Shown here piece by piece: positions 18,999 to 29,334 of a DNA stretch of 64,000 nucleotides (positions within the stretch are counted from its first letter, which is position 1; every line of letters begins with the position of its first letter). The stretch spans positions 1,860,001-1,924,000 of the forward strand of contig NZ_CP031843.2 of NCBI RefSeq assembly GCF_003606325.2, in the 5' to 3' direction. A program made the position numbers and the translations under genes. The stretch comes from Bartonella kosoyi (GTDB lineage: Bacteria; Pseudomonadota; Alphaproteobacteria; Rhizobiales; Rhizobiaceae). The notes beneath the pieces are model-generated. The model saw nothing but the letters and a program-made list of their open reading frames with translations. It was not told where the DNA came from and did not search any database.

Positions 18999-19811
18999 CT
19001 AGTCTTTTCGAAAAATCAAACGACATAAAAATCCTGTGCTCACAGCGATAATCACCGCAACAATACCGTATAAGAAACGATACTTATGCGCTGCATAGAA
19101 AATTGTATAAGCGATATGTGCTTTAACAATTTCAAGAGTCGTTGTTGCACTATCAACAAACTGCCCATCACGAAAAAGATAAGCACGAGCCTTATAATGT
19201 CCAACAGGGATATTGGCTGGTAAACGAAAATGTGCCGTGAAAAGTGTATCAGAACCAAAACGAACACCGCCTACTTCTTCATAATAAAGATTTTTAGCTT
19301 TTTGCAGTTTTATAAGTTCATCACGAAAGATTTGTACTTTTTTCTGATCCTTTTCATCTGTCTGTAATGGCAAATAGAGTACCCCTACCCCCAAACGTTT
19401 ATAATCTTCGATGCTAGTAATCTCATCAATTTCACGCGTTGTAACCATAGAGTAAAAAAGAGGAACATTTTTAAAAATAAGGGAATCCGTATTAACCCAT
19501 ACACCGGCATTGCGTTTTTTTTCCCGCATGACCATTGGCCGCGCTTGTCCTTCCAAGCTTACAACAACATCATAACGGTTCTGTTGAGAATATAATGGAT
19601 CAATATTTTCCAAAACACCAGCAATATAAAGATCACGACCAGCAAAATTTGTATCCACCGTAATCGTATTCGTTGTGACGATAATTTGGACAGTTTCGTG
19701 ATCAATTTGATCAATGAATGTTTTTTCTGTCATCCCTACATGTGACCATGTAGAAAAAGAAACAAAACAAAAGCAACTTGCAATGATGCATAAAGAAAAT
19801 AATCTACCCAT
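18999..19811 (-). CDS. TIGR02186-family membrane-anchored protein
   Basis: A 270-aa protein with an N-terminal signal segment (LFSLCIIASCFCFVSFSTWS) and a C-terminal membrane helix (YGIVAVIIAVSTGFLCRLIF) ending in basic residues, leaving a long periplasmic middle. This layout, and the position directly after a TauE/SafE gene, matches the alphaproteobacterial TIGR02186 family. The ATG at 19811 lies 2 bp after the stop of the TauE/SafE gene (19814), so the two are almost certainly co-transcribed. The molecular role of the family is unknown; a part in anion export has been suggested only from the pairing. Confidence 0.85.
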   Translation of the reverse strand: MGRLFSLCIIASCFCFVSFSTWSHVGMTEKTFIDQIDHETVQIIVTTNTITVDTNFAGRDLYIAGVLENIDPLYSQQNRYDVVVSLEGQARPMVMREKKRNAGVWVNTDSLIFKNVPLFYSMVTTREIDEITSIEDYKRLGVGVLYLPLQTDEKDQKKVQIFRDELIKLQKAKNLYYEEVGGVRFGSDTLFTAHFRLPANIPVGHYKARAYLFRDGQFVDSATTTLEIVKAHIAYTIFYAAHKYRFLYGIVAVIIAVSTGFLCRLIFRKD

Positions 19812-19813
19812 TT

Positions 19814-20740
19814 TTATCTCATAAGAATATCCAGAGAGAAAAGATTATCAGGGCGTACAAATAATTGAAAAGCAAGGCGCATACACACAATCAACACCAA
19901 ACATGCAAGGGCCATACGCAATTGTTCAGCCTTTAACTTCCGTCCAGCCCGTGTTCCATATTGTGCGCCAATACTTCCTCCAAGCATTAACAAAAAAGCC
20001 AAAACAATATCAACAGACTGATGAGTCATACTTTGCAAAACTGTCGTGAAAGAGGACACAAATGTAATCTGAAAAAGTGAAGTCCCTATCACAACACTGG
20101 TTGGAACACGCAAAAGGTAAATCAATGCAGGGATCATAAAAAACCCCCCACCAATTCCCATAATAGAAGACAACAACCCAACAATGAGACCAATCCCTAA
20201 CACTGGAATAATGCTGACATAGATCATAGAAGCTCGGAAACGCATTTTTAACGGTAAACGATGAATCCAGTTATGTCGATGTCGACTTGCAAGACGAACA
20301 TTGGCTTTTCCTAACCTACGCTTGCGCCTCATATCATACCAACTTTCAACAATCATCAAACTTCCTATACTTCCAAGAAGAATCACATAAAGAAGCGAAA
20401 TCATAAGATCTAATTGACCTAACTTTTTCAAAACAGAAAAAATCTGAATCCCGATTAATGAACCAAGCCCTCCTCCAATTGCTAAAATAATACCAAGCTT
20501 GATATCAAGAGTCCGTCGTCTAAAATGTGTAATCGCCCCCGTTACAGATGATGCAATCATCTGGTTAGCCCCTGTTCCAACAGCAATAGCAGGAGGAATA
20601 TTATAAAAAATCAATAAAGGTGTGATGAGAAAACCACCACCAATGCCAAAAAGTCCTGAAAAAAAGCCAGCAACGACTCCCATACCAATCAAGATCAGCA
20701 TATTGAGTGACATTTCAGCAATTGGCAAATAAATACTCAC
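19814..20740 (-). CDS. TauE/SafE-family sulfite/organosulfonate exporter-like permease
   Basis: Inner-membrane transporter of 308 aa with the two-fold internal repeat of the family: GLFGIGGGFLITPLLIFYNI in the first half and SSIMGIGGGFFMIPALIYLL in the second, each followed by a VGTGANQ or VIGTSLFQ segment. About eight membrane helices are visible, with a basic loop (MRRKRRLGKANVRLASRHRH) in the middle. It probably exports a sulfur-containing anion, but family members vary. It is followed by the TIGR02186 gene. Confidence 0.88.
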   Translation of the reverse strand: MSIYLPIAEMSLNMLILIGMGVVAGFFSGLFGIGGGFLITPLLIFYNIPPAIAVGTGANQMIASSVTGAITHFRRRTLDIKLGIILAIGGGLGSLIGIQIFSVLKKLGQLDLMISLLYVILLGSIGSLMIVESWYDMRRKRRLGKANVRLASRHRHNWIHRLPLKMRFRASMIYVSIIPVLGIGLIVGLLSSIMGIGGGFFMIPALIYLLRVPTSVVIGTSLFQITFVSSFTTVLQSMTHQSVDIVLAFLLMLGGSIGAQYGTRAGRKLKAEQLRMALACLVLIVCMRLAFQLFVRPDNLFSLDILMR

Positions 20741-20919
20741 TGGCAGAACCTTTAAGATAATTTGAGGTTTTTTAGCAATTGGAGAATCTTTCTCTAACTC
20801 TCCTCTTTTCCAATAATCTCTGTTGCGTGTTTAAAAGGATAATTTCAATTGCCATAGCTTTTGCACAATTTATGAATGCGTAATACATTTCACATCTATT
20901 AACATCAACAGTGTACAAA

Positions 20920-21792
20920 CTAAAAAAAACGAGCTCCTTTTAAAAAGCTATAAAAACATAACGTTATCGCACCCATAAATGCAACGGTTAAAAAACAAAG
21001 GGCACTTTTTTTTATAAAATCAGATAAAAAAGGGACATGTCTGCGAGACTGCGCCTTTAAGGAAGGAGAAAAATCATTCTCCATGCAATGATGAGATACT
21101 GAGCAATGGTTAGATGCTGGAACCCCCATACTTTTTTCTTCTATCACAGTGTGCTCCGCTGCTCCTTCAGTTTTTTTAAAAGAAGACTTCAGAGCATCGC
21201 TTGGCAAAAGTGCCTCCCTTGGCAAAAGTACATCACTGGGTAGAGAGCTTTTATTTTCTTGCGGTAAGGCATTTTCAACATTTGTTTGGAGTGGCGTAAA
21301 ACTGTTTTGTCCTGAAAAATTTTGCACCTTTTGAAGGAATAAGCGTTCTTGATTGCCCTCACACTCCATATGAGCAAGTTTTTGTACAACAGAATCAGAT
21401 AATTTTAAACGAGACATCCGTCGTGTTATCGCAGCTTCTTCTAAACTTTTTTTTTCACTCTGCAAATTTTGAATAAGTGTTTTAATCTGCTCTAAAGACT
21501 CAAAAAGTCTTTTTTCCCTTTGGCGACGAATATAATATTCAGCCAAAATGGCCCGACTAATATCATCTAAGTAAGATTTAAAATGTTCTTCGACATTCCC
21601 CTGTTGATTCAAAGGACGAGGTGAATGTTTCATTTGCATTTGTGCATAAACAGTGCGTAATTTTTGAGCAATATCGGACATTGTTACTTCCACAGGCGTA
21701 TCCACTCTCCCCTTCTGCTCAATAAAAGAAGAGAATTGATCACTCCGAACTTGATTGGCTGCCTGGTCGATCGTATGACCCTTCGTATTCAC
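20920..21792 (-). CDS. Unrecognised protein with coiled coil and C-terminal membrane anchor
   Basis: A 290-aa protein I do not recognise. The N-terminal half is hydrophilic and helical; residues about 85-130 (RRQREKRLFESLEQIKTLIQ and onward) form a likely coiled coil. The middle is low-complexity and includes the near-repeat LPSDVLLPREALLPSDALK. The C-terminus has a single membrane helix (ALCFLTVAFMGAITLCFYSF), so it would be a tail-anchored cytoplasmic protein. It stands alone between the TauE pair and the divergent etf operon. Confidence 0.7.
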   Translation of the reverse strand: MNTKGHTIDQAANQVRSDQFSSFIEQKGRVDTPVEVTMSDIAQKLRTVYAQMQMKHSPRPLNQQGNVEEHFKSYLDDISRAILAEYYIRRQREKRLFESLEQIKTLIQNLQSEKKSLEEAAITRRMSRLKLSDSVVQKLAHMECEGNQERLFLQKVQNFSGQNSFTPLQTNVENALPQENKSSLPSDVLLPREALLPSDALKSSFKKTEGAAEHTVIEEKSMGVPASNHCSVSHHCMENDFSPSLKAQSRRHVPFLSDFIKKSALCFLTVAFMGAITLCFYSFLKGARFF

Positions 21793-22324
21793 AAATGCCT
21801 ACCCCTCATTAACTTTTTTGAAAAGAATCACAAGAAATGATGAGAAAGTATGCGCTATTTTAGTAAATAGAGCTTTAAGAATTCCCAATTTTTTTGTTAG
21901 AAATATTTTTTCCCACTCTTTATCTAAAATATTTGCTTAATATTCATCCCAACTATTTGAAAGAACGATCTTTAATTTTTCTACCCTCAAAATTTGAAGT
22001 GTAAAACCATTCCCCATTTTTATTTTTTTGCTGTATTTTTCATTGCATAAAATCTCTATTTCTCATCATAAACAAAGCCTATGAAACGAAAAAAGAATAT
22101 TCTCACAAGACCGATCATTTTTTTACTTTTTATTCAAGCAAATAAGGCAATTATAAAAAGGCAAAAGAGATGAAGATTGAAAATGACGACAAGAAAGTAC
22201 ACGTAAACATAAAAAAGCTTATATGAAAGAAAATACAAGTTATCAATGAGACTTCATTTTAAACAATTTGGTTTCTTATGCGTATTGCTATAAACTTGTG
22301 GTCAGACAAACAAAGAGGATCATC
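21793..22324. other. Intergenic region between divergent genes
   Basis: About 530 bp of AT-rich DNA between the coiled-coil gene (minus) and etfB (plus). It should hold both promoters, but I see no site good enough to name. No gene is supported. Confidence 0.4.
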
Positions 22325-23071
22325 ATGAAGATAATTGTCGCTGTCAAACGTGTTGTTGATTATAACATCAAGATACGCGTCAAGCCCGATAATACAGGCG
22401 TTGATCTGTCTCACGTAAAAATGTCTATGAATCCTTTTGACGAGATAGCCGTTGAGGAGGCAATTCACCAAAAAGAATCTGGTAAAGTTTCAGAAGTTGT
22501 TCTTGTTTCAATTGGACAAGAAGCAGCCCAAGAAACTTTACGAACAGGACTTGCCATGGGGGCTGATCGCGCAATTCTTGTCACAACAGATCAAACACTT
22601 GAACCCTTAAGCATCGCTAAGGTTCTCAAAGCCATTGTTCATGAAGAAAAACCCAATATGGTCTTTTTAGGAAAACAAGCAATTGATGACGATAACAACC
22701 AAACTGGACAAATGCTCGCCGCTCTTCTTGGTTGGGGACAGGCAACTTTTGCCTCACATCTTAACCTAGAAAATGGACATGCTACCGTTACACGTGAGAT
22801 TGATAATGGAATACAAACCCTTTGCCTTCCCCTTCCCATGATTATGACTGCCGATTTACGGCTCAATGAACCGCGTTACACCTCTCTCCCCAATATCATG
22901 AAAGCAAAAAAGAAAATCATTGAACAAAAAACTCTTGCTGATCTTGGCATCGATACGAAAGCACGCCTAACAATTTTAAGTGTTGAAGAGCCCAAACCCC
23001 GTCAGTCTGGGATTAAAGTTGCTAATGTCGCAGAGCTTGTCAGCGCACTCAAGCAAAAAAACTGCATTTAA
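22325..23071 (+). CDS. etfB: Electron transfer flavoprotein beta subunit
   Basis: Beta subunit of the soluble ETF that collects electrons from acyl-CoA and other dehydrogenases. The ATG at 22325 gives [20 protein letters not shown], the canonical start, and is preceded by AAAGAGGATC; the frame is open to a TTG at 22268, but that leader is not family-like. 248 aa. The signature region [20 protein letters not shown] is present, with the AMP-binding fold. Followed after 46 bp by etfA and then ETF:ubiquinone oxidoreductase, forming the whole electron route to the quinone pool. Confidence 0.96.
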   Translation: MKIIVAVKRVVDYNIKIRVKPDNTGVDLSHVKMSMNPFDEIAVEEAIHQKESGKVSEVVLVSIGQEAAQETLRTGLAMGADRAILVTTDQTLEPLSIAKVLKAIVHEEKPNMVFLGKQAIDDDNNQTGQMLAALLGWGQATFASHLNLENGHATVTREIDNGIQTLCLPLPMIMTADLRLNEPRYTSLPNIMKAKKKIIEQKTLADLGIDTKARLTILSVEEPKPRQSGIKVANVAELVSALKQKNCI

Positions 23072-23117
23072 TATTCTCTAGAGTAAAAGCAATACGCATA
23101 TAAAAGGGTAAAAATTT

Positions 23118-24038
23118 ATGGCAATTCTTTTATTGGCCGATCATCATACAGAAGAAACCGCAAAAGCGCTCACCGCTGCGCACGCATTCAAGAGCGATAT
23201 CGATATTTTGGTTTGTGGAGAAAACGTTCAAACGATAGCGGAAAGGAGTGCTAAACTTAATGGTGTGCGGCAAATTCTTATTGCTGAGGCTGATTATCTA
23301 GCCCATAAACTTGCCGAGCCTATGGCCGATACAATTATCACATTAGCCAATGATTATGATGTGATCATGGCGCCATCCAGTAGTACTGGAAAAAATGTGA
23401 TGCCGCGCGTAGCTGCTCTTCTTGATCTTATGCAAATTTCAGATATTACCGCTGTTCTTTCACCCGATACCTTCAAACGACCTATTTACGCAGGTAATGC
23501 AATTGAAACTGTCCGCAGTAATGATCACAAAAAGATTATCACCGTTCGCACAGCCTCTTTCCTACCAACGCCTTCTCAAAATAATGCTGCACCCATTAAA
23601 ACAATAACACCAGCGCCCAATCCCCATCTTTCTTCTTTTGTAAAAGCAGAAACCAACAAAAGTGATCGTCCTGATCTTACCTCTGCACGTGTTATTATCT
23701 CAGGCGGGCGTGGTCTTGGTTCACAAGAACAATTTATGGACCTTCTTCTTCCCCTTGCAAACAAATTAAATGCTGCTTTAGGTGCCAGCCGCGCAGCCGT
23801 TGACGCAGGCTATGCTCCCAATGATTGGCAAATTGGACAAACAGGAAAAGTCGTTGCCCCCGAACTCTATATCGCTGTTGGCATTTCCGGTGCAATCCAG
23901 CATTTAGCCGGTATAATGGATGCACAAATTATTGTTGCCATTAATAAAGATGAAGAAGCGCCCATCATGCAAATTGCCGATTACGCCCTTGTCGGTGATC
24001 TCCACCAAATTATTCCAGAATTGGAGAAAGCTTTATAA
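23118..24038 (+). CDS. etfA: Electron transfer flavoprotein alpha subunit
   Basis: FAD-binding subunit of ETF, 306 aa. The N-terminal domain opens MAILLLADHH; the C-terminal FAD-binding domain carries VISGGRGLGSQEQF, ALGASRAAVDAGYAPND, QIGQTGKVVAPELYIAVGIS and GAIQHLAGIMDAQ, all canonical. It sits between etfB and the ETF dehydrogenase (3 bp before the next start), so the three genes form an operon. Confidence 0.96.
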   Translation: MAILLLADHHTEETAKALTAAHAFKSDIDILVCGENVQTIAERSAKLNGVRQILIAEADYLAHKLAEPMADTIITLANDYDVIMAPSSSTGKNVMPRVAALLDLMQISDITAVLSPDTFKRPIYAGNAIETVRSNDHKKIITVRTASFLPTPSQNNAAPIKTITPAPNPHLSSFVKAETNKSDRPDLTSARVIISGGRGLGSQEQFMDLLLPLANKLNAALGASRAAVDAGYAPNDWQIGQTGKVVAPELYIAVGISGAIQHLAGIMDAQIIVAINKDEEAPIMQIADYALVGDLHQIIPELEKAL

Positions 24039-24041
24039 GCC

Positions 24042-25703
24042 ATGAAAGCACCTCTGCATGATCAGCGTGAAAGTATGGAGTTTGACATCGTCATTGTTGG
24101 AGCAGGTCCTGCAGGGCTTGCTGCTGCCATTCGTCTGAAACAAATTAACCCTGAGCTTTCTGTCACAATTGTTGAAAAAGCGACTGAAGTTGGAGCCCAT
24201 ATTCTCTCTGGCGCCGTTGTTGACCCCATCGGTATTGATACACTCTTACCGGAATGGAGAAGTGACCACGATCATCCCTTCACAACCCCTGTTACCCGTG
24301 ACCAGTTTTTTTTTCTAAAGCCTCAAAAAGCGACACGATTGCCCAATATCTTGCACCCCAAAATCTTATCCAATGACGGGTGTTATATCGTTTCACTTGG
24401 AAATGTTTGCCGCTGGCTAAGCAAAAAAGCCGAAGCACTGGGTGTAGAAATTTATCCAGGTTTTGCCGCAACAGAGACCATCCAGAATGAGAACGGAGCC
24501 ATCATTGGTGTTCTCACGGGGGATATGGGACGTAATAAAGATGGAACCCCTGGAAAAAATTATATGCCTGGTATGGCATTATTGGCAAAATATACACTAA
24601 TTGCGGAAGGTGCACGCGGCTCTATTGCAAAACAATTGATACAGCATTTTAACCTTAGTAAGAATCGTGAACCCCAGAAATTTGGTCTCGGTCTCAAAGA
24701 GCTCTGGGAAATTGATCCCGAAAAACACCAACGCGGTTTAGTGCAACATTTCACCGGTTGGCCCTTAGACAATCATACCGGTGGGGGTGGTTTTCTTTAT
24801 CACCAGGAAAACAATATCATTTCTATTGGTTTTGTTGTGCACTTAGATTACAAAAATCCTTATCTTTCTCCCTTTGAAGAATTTCAACGTTTTAAAACCC
24901 ATCCAAAACTCTATGAAATCTTCAAAGGAGCAAAACGTCTTTCCTATGGGGCGCGTGTGATCAGTGAAGGAGGATGGCAATCTGTACCAAAACTCACCTT
25001 TCCTGGTGGAGTGCTTATTGGCTGCTCTGCTGGCCTTGTCAATGTTCCTCGTATCAAAGGATCACACAATGCCATCTTATCGGGCATATTAGCTGCCGAT
25101 AAAATTGCTACCACTCTCGCACAAGGGCGCGCCCATGATGAAGTCAAGGAAATCGAAGAACAATGGCGAAAAGGCCCCATTGGTATAGATCTTTATAAAG
25201 TGCGAAATGCCAAACCGCTTTGGGCAAAATATGGGACAAAATATGGAATTAAACTTGCCGGTTTTGATATGTGGTGGCAACAGCTGTTCGGATTTTCCTT
25301 ATTTAAAACACTCACCCACAGCAAAGAAGATTATGCTTGTCTTGAGCCAGCAGAAAAATTTCAACCCATAGCTTACCCAAAACCTGATGGTGTTGTAACG
25401 TTTGACCGCCTTACAAGTGTTGCCCTTTCCAATACGCGCCATGAAGAAAATCAACCTTGTCATTTAAAAATAGCCTCATTAGAAAAACAAAAGGACTCCG
25501 AATATGCCGTCTATGGAGGACCTTCTACACGCTATTGCCCCGCCGCTGTCTACGAATGGCTAGAGTCTCATGACCATCTAACGTATAGGATCAACGCTTC
25601 AAATTGCATACATTGTAAAACGTGCGACCTCAAAGATCCAAATCAAAACATTACCTGGACCTGTCCACAAGGCAGCGAGGGTCCCTTCTACCCCAATATG
25701 TAA
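24042..25703 (+). CDS. Electron transfer flavoprotein:ubiquinone oxidoreductase
   Basis: Membrane-associated flavin and iron-sulfur enzyme that passes electrons from ETF to ubiquinone; 553 aa, the normal length. An N-terminal FAD-binding motif (DIVIVGAGPAGLAAAIRL, near residues 14-31) is followed by the central ubiquinone-associated region and the C-terminal ferredoxin-like domain with the 4Fe-4S cysteines (NCIHCKTCDLKDP and WTCPQG). The end EGPFYPNM is typical. It starts 3 bp after etfA. All cluster cysteines are present. Confidence 0.95.
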   Translation: MKAPLHDQRESMEFDIVIVGAGPAGLAAAIRLKQINPELSVTIVEKATEVGAHILSGAVVDPIGIDTLLPEWRSDHDHPFTTPVTRDQFFFLKPQKATRLPNILHPKILSNDGCYIVSLGNVCRWLSKKAEALGVEIYPGFAATETIQNENGAIIGVLTGDMGRNKDGTPGKNYMPGMALLAKYTLIAEGARGSIAKQLIQHFNLSKNREPQKFGLGLKELWEIDPEKHQRGLVQHFTGWPLDNHTGGGGFLYHQENNIISIGFVVHLDYKNPYLSPFEEFQRFKTHPKLYEIFKGAKRLSYGARVISEGGWQSVPKLTFPGGVLIGCSAGLVNVPRIKGSHNAILSGILAADKIATTLAQGRAHDEVKEIEEQWRKGPIGIDLYKVRNAKPLWAKYGTKYGIKLAGFDMWWQQLFGFSLFKTLTHSKEDYACLEPAEKFQPIAYPKPDGVVTFDRLTSVALSNTRHEENQPCHLKIASLEKQKDSEYAVYGGPSTRYCPAAVYEWLESHDHLTYRINASNCIHCKTCDLKDPNQNITWTCPQGSEGPFYPNM

Positions 25704-25999
25704 TCTCTTCCGCCAATATCATCATTGTTCGTTCTCCTAAAATTGAAATAGACAAAACACAATGGATCAAAATATTTCCCTTAAGATCAGAAATCTATCA
25801 ATCACCTTCATGCATTAAGCTCTTTCACGATACAAAAAGTTATCCTATTGTGAAATGATCAACGATTTCAGCAAGGAGTCTCGAGCAAATAAGCCGTTGT
25901 AATGATAAAAATCTGCTGGTAAAAAGTGAGCAAAAATAACTTATGAGTATGGATAAAAATTTTATTGTGGTAAGGGGAATTTGATGAAGAGAAAAGAGC

Positions 26000-26890
26000 G
26001 TGTGTGAGAAAGCATATTTTATAGGTACGCATGCTTATTCAGCCCCCATCATAGAGCCAGGGCTTTATCTTGTAGCAACGCCTATTGGAAATCTTGCAGA
26101 TATTACACTTCGTGCTTTGCAAGTGCTGGCAGGTGTTGATATTTTAGCGTGTGAGGATACGCGGGTAACACGTGTTTTGTTGGAACGTTACGGTATTCAA
26201 AAAAAAGTTCTTCTCTATCATGAATATAATGCGCAAAAAGCAGGTCCAAAGCTCTTAGCGGCTTTAGCGGAAAACAAAACGGTAGCGCTTGTTTCAGATG
26301 CGGGAACACCGCTTATCTCTGATCCTGGATTTCGATTAGTTGAAGAAGCCCGTAAGGAAGGTCATAAAATTATTCCGATCCCTGGAGCCTCCGCTCTTTT
26401 AGCTGCCCTGATACCGACAGGGCTTCCGACCGATAGCTTTTTCTTTGCAGGTTTTTTGAGTGCCCGCAAAGCACAGCGTCAAAAACGATTGGAACAATTA
26501 AAAGAGATTCCAGCGACCTTGATTTTTTATGAAGCACCACATCGTCTTATTGAAACTTTACAAGATATGGTCTCTCTTTTTTCGGCAGATAGACCTGCCG
26601 CCATTTGTCGTGAATTAACAAAAAAGTTTGAAACTATAGACGTTTCTAATTTGGGAAGTTTGTTGGAAAGTTATAAAAAACAGACACAGATTCGTGGGGA
26701 AATTGTTGTGCTTGTTGGAGAAACATCATCTTCTTGCTTAAATGTAATAAGTGATCAAGAAATTGATAAAATGTTATTAGAACACGCACAAACACATTCC
26801 GCAGCTCAAGCCGCATCTTTGGTTGCAAAAAAGACCGGGTTTAAAAAGCAGGAACTTTTTCAACGGTTAATTTTTCTAAAAAATATGTAA
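26000..26890 (+). CDS. rsmI: 16S rRNA (cytidine(1402)-2'-O)-methyltransferase
   Basis: SAM-dependent tetrapyrrole-methylase-fold enzyme that 2'-O-methylates C1402 of 16S rRNA. From GTG at 26000 the product is 296 aa. The family signatures are [75 protein letters not shown] and [12 protein letters not shown]. The GTG is chosen because the preceding in-frame ATG options are closed by a stop. yraN follows 4 bp later, a common pairing in Rhizobiales. Confidence 0.94.
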   Translation: MCEKAYFIGTHAYSAPIIEPGLYLVATPIGNLADITLRALQVLAGVDILACEDTRVTRVLLERYGIQKKVLLYHEYNAQKAGPKLLAALAENKTVALVSDAGTPLISDPGFRLVEEARKEGHKIIPIPGASALLAALIPTGLPTDSFFFAGFLSARKAQRQKRLEQLKEIPATLIFYEAPHRLIETLQDMVSLFSADRPAAICRELTKKFETIDVSNLGSLLESYKKQTQIRGEIVVLVGETSSSCLNVISDQEIDKMLLEHAQTHSAAQAASLVAKKTGFKKQELFQRLIFLKNM

Positions 26891-26894
26891 AATA

Positions 26895-27275
26895 ATGCGT
26901 AAAACGATACAAAAAAAACACAGACAAAAGTCTTTTTATCGAGGGATTCGTGCAGAAAAATTGGCCGCTTGGTGGTTGCGTTTCAAAGGATTTCACATAG
27001 CCGAAATGCGTTTTAAAACAAAGTGTGGGGAAATTGATTTAATTGCACGACGTGGAAACCTTGTGTTAATTGTTGAAGTTAAAGCACGTTCAACGTTGGC
27101 GGAAGCAATGGAAGCGGTTTCCCGAATGAATGAAAGGCGAATTGAAGCAGCAGCCGATATTTGGCTCGCACGACAAAAAGATTATGCGCTTTTGTCTGTA
27201 CGCTTTGATTTGATTGCAATTTTACCTTGGCGTTTGCCACAACATATCCCCGCATTTTTTACCTCTGATCAATAA
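26895..27275 (+). CDS. YraN-family (UPF0102) nuclease-fold protein
   Basis: A 126-aa protein of the UPF0102/YraN family, which has a restriction-endonuclease-like fold; its role is uncertain. The landmarks are [40 protein letters not shown] with the acidic and Lys residues of the PD-(D/E)xK core (E, D, E, K), and [13 protein letters not shown]. It is 4 bp downstream of rsmI and surely co-transcribed. No gshB follows here, unlike the usual rhizobial order. Confidence 0.9.
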   Translation: MRKTIQKKHRQKSFYRGIRAEKLAAWWLRFKGFHIAEMRFKTKCGEIDLIARRGNLVLIVEVKARSTLAEAMEAVSRMNERRIEAAADIWLARQKDYALLSVRFDLIAILPWRLPQHIPAFFTSDQ

Positions 27276-27378
27276 GAGGCGACCCACGTTTTAACCATAC
27301 TCCATAAAAAACATTTCTCCTTTATGTATATATACGTTAAAAAGTCTATAATCTTTTGAGCGCTATAAGGAGCGAAAT

Positions 27379-27624
27379 ATGGATGATTATGAAAAGTTTG
27401 CAACAGGTTTGCTCATTGTTTTTGGAGCGCTGATTATTGGTGGTTTAATGGCAATGCATATTGTACTGATGAATAAACCAGGTTTTTTATTTGCATTAGC
27501 CGCAGCTATTGTTGGTTGGTTTTCTGCTTTTGCCGTTCTGTTTGACAAGCCCAAAATCTATTTGGGGTTGATTATTCTTGCAATGCTCTGTGTTGCTTCT
27601 TCAATTAGCATTTATGTTAGTTAA
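27379..27624 (+). CDS. Small hydrophobic membrane protein, unrecognised
   Basis: An 81-aa protein made of three closely packed membrane helices (residues about 8-30, 34-52 and 58-78) with a short acidic N-terminus MDDYEKF. The start is preceded by AAGGAGCG, an excellent ribosome site. It lies between yraN and the proC-like gene on the same strand. I do not recognise a family. Confidence 0.7.
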   Translation: MDDYEKFATGLLIVFGALIIGGLMAMHIVLMNKPGFLFALAAAIVGWFSAFAVLFDKPKIYLGLIILAMLCVASSISIYVS

Positions 27625-27679
27625 AACACCTGAAATATTGATTGAGATTCCTTTTAAAAGATAAAACTGAGAAATAAAA

Positions 27680-28471
27680 ATGAAACTGGGCTTTTTGGGA
27701 ACAGGTACAATCAGCGCTTGCATAATCGATGGCCTCATGACAAGCGCCTTTAATGTTTCTTCCATGATTGTTTCACCGCGCAATGCTGAAATAGCAGAGC
27801 GTCTTTCACGCACTTATGATAAGGTTGTGATTGCTGAAAATAACCAAGCATTGCTCGATATGAGTGATTGTGTTTTTCTTTGCCTTCCCAACCAAATTGC
27901 AGAAAGTGTTTTGCGCTCTCTTCGTTTTCGTCCAGAACAGCTGGTTATTTCCGTTCTTGCTATGGCAAAAGCCGCAGAGGTGGAAGCGTGGATCAACCAT
28001 AAAGTTTATCGTGCTGTTCCGTTACCTTTTGTCGCAGAATGCAAAAATTTGACGCCCATTTATCCCGATCACCCCTTTTTACGCATTTTATTTGATGCAT
28101 TGGGGGGCACATTGGTGCTCGAAAAGGAAGAACAGTTTAATCTTTTTATGACGGCTGGTTCTCTTATGGGCGTATATTTTAATTTTATCGAAACAGCCCA
28201 TCAATGGTTTATAACACAAGGGTTAAACAAACAGCAATCAGCAGAGTTTCTGACCATGATGTTTGGAAATCTTACGGATGAAATGCGTAAAATTATAGCA
28301 ACGGATCGTTCTACCTCTCTTAATTTTGCACTGCTTGAAAAAGAGTTTTCAACAAAGGGGGGAACAAATGAATTTTTGTCAAATTATTTTTCTCATCAAG
28401 GGGGGAAAAGTGCTCTCACAACAGCTCTTGAGGCAACTTTACAAAAAATGAATGCTTCTAAAAAGACTTAA
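27680..28471 (+). CDS. Pyrroline-5-carboxylate reductase-like oxidoreductase
   Basis: A 263-aa NAD(P)-binding protein of the ProC type, which would reduce pyrroline-5-carboxylate to proline. The Rossmann start is KLGFLGTGTISACIIDGL with GxGxxS-like spacing, then VFLCLPNQIAESVL and VISVLAMAKAAEVEAWI. The C-terminal half keeps the dimerisation-domain position (MTAGSLMGVYFNFIETAHQW) but is more divergent than housekeeping ProC, and the usual signature with conserved Ser/Thr near the end is replaced by FSTKGGTNEFLSNYF. It may be ProC or a relative with another substrate. Confidence 0.75.
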   Translation: MKLGFLGTGTISACIIDGLMTSAFNVSSMIVSPRNAEIAERLSRTYDKVVIAENNQALLDMSDCVFLCLPNQIAESVLRSLRFRPEQLVISVLAMAKAAEVEAWINHKVYRAVPLPFVAECKNLTPIYPDHPFLRILFDALGGTLVLEKEEQFNLFMTAGSLMGVYFNFIETAHQWFITQGLNKQQSAEFLTMMFGNLTDEMRKIIATDRSTSLNFALLEKEFSTKGGTNEFLSNYFSHQGGKSALTTALEATLQKMNASKKT

Positions 28472-29334
28472 CCAACATAATTCTCATCTCAAAGATGAAA
28501 ATTATGGATCTATTGATTGGGCTCTTTGTGAACATGAATTAATAAAATTGTCTGCGATAGGTCTTTCAAGAGTAGGAAAACGGATTTTTTAGCTACCTAT
28601 CCCTTTAATTTACCCATCCTTTTAGTTGACATGAATAGCAATAAATCTTTTGGTTAATCTTCAAGATATTTTTATAGCACCAAATTGCTTATAGGAAGAA
28701 AATTCATTCTTTAATACTTTAATATTTGAAATGAAAATACTGACAAAATCTTTTTCCTTTTTACGTTATTCTCTTGTCATGAAATAAAAAACGTTTGTTT
28801 GTGTCTTAAAAAGGAAGCAACATTGCGATAAAATTGTTAAAAAAGAAGGTAAATAGACTTGCCAACTTTATGCAAAATAGAGGAAAATTTTGAGGAAGAA
28901 AAGAGCATAATGGGTATGACTTCTCTCTTTTTATTTAAGGAAAAATGCTATGAGATCTCTACACTTCACAGGAGTTTTTACATTCTATCATTCACAAGTA
29001 CTCTCGTAAAACGAATGAAACCCATTAAGAAATATTCTCTTTTCAAACAAGCGCTTGCATAATCAGCATCAATATATTCGTGAGAATTTTGTTGTTGCGT
29101 AAAAAGCCTATCCCGATAAAAACCGCGGACAATGAAACCGTGAAAGAATGCGTTATCTCCACTTTTTAAAAATCTTTCTTTCGATGCTTTTGAACGTAGA
29201 AAAAACAAATGAAATGATGATGACAGAAAATTATTTTCTCCGGATTAGAATTCATATTTTCCTTACAAAAAGGCAACTATTTTTATATCTTTTATAAGTG
29301 TGTTTTAGCAAACTCTTTAAAAAAAAACATATAT
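28472..29334. other. Intergenic region with a remnant-family fragment
   Basis: About 860 bp of AT-rich DNA. It holds a member of the dispersed remnant family at about 28960-29080, listed separately. A 67-codon plus-strand frame at 28859 has no recognisable features. Confidence 0.4.
28960..29208 (-). pseudogene. Remnant of the dispersed decayed gene family (copy 2)
   Basis: The minus-strand frame ends FIRFTRVLVNDRM, aligning with AHFATVLVNK at 44890 and SFSTVLVNRY near 8340. At DNA level ATTCACAAGTACTCTCGTAAAACGA corresponds to ATTCACAAGTACTGTCGCAAAATGA near 44883. The upstream part (DNAFFHGFIVRGFYRDRLF) reads as plausible protein but has no match I know. No start or ribosome site stands out. 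Confidence 0.4.
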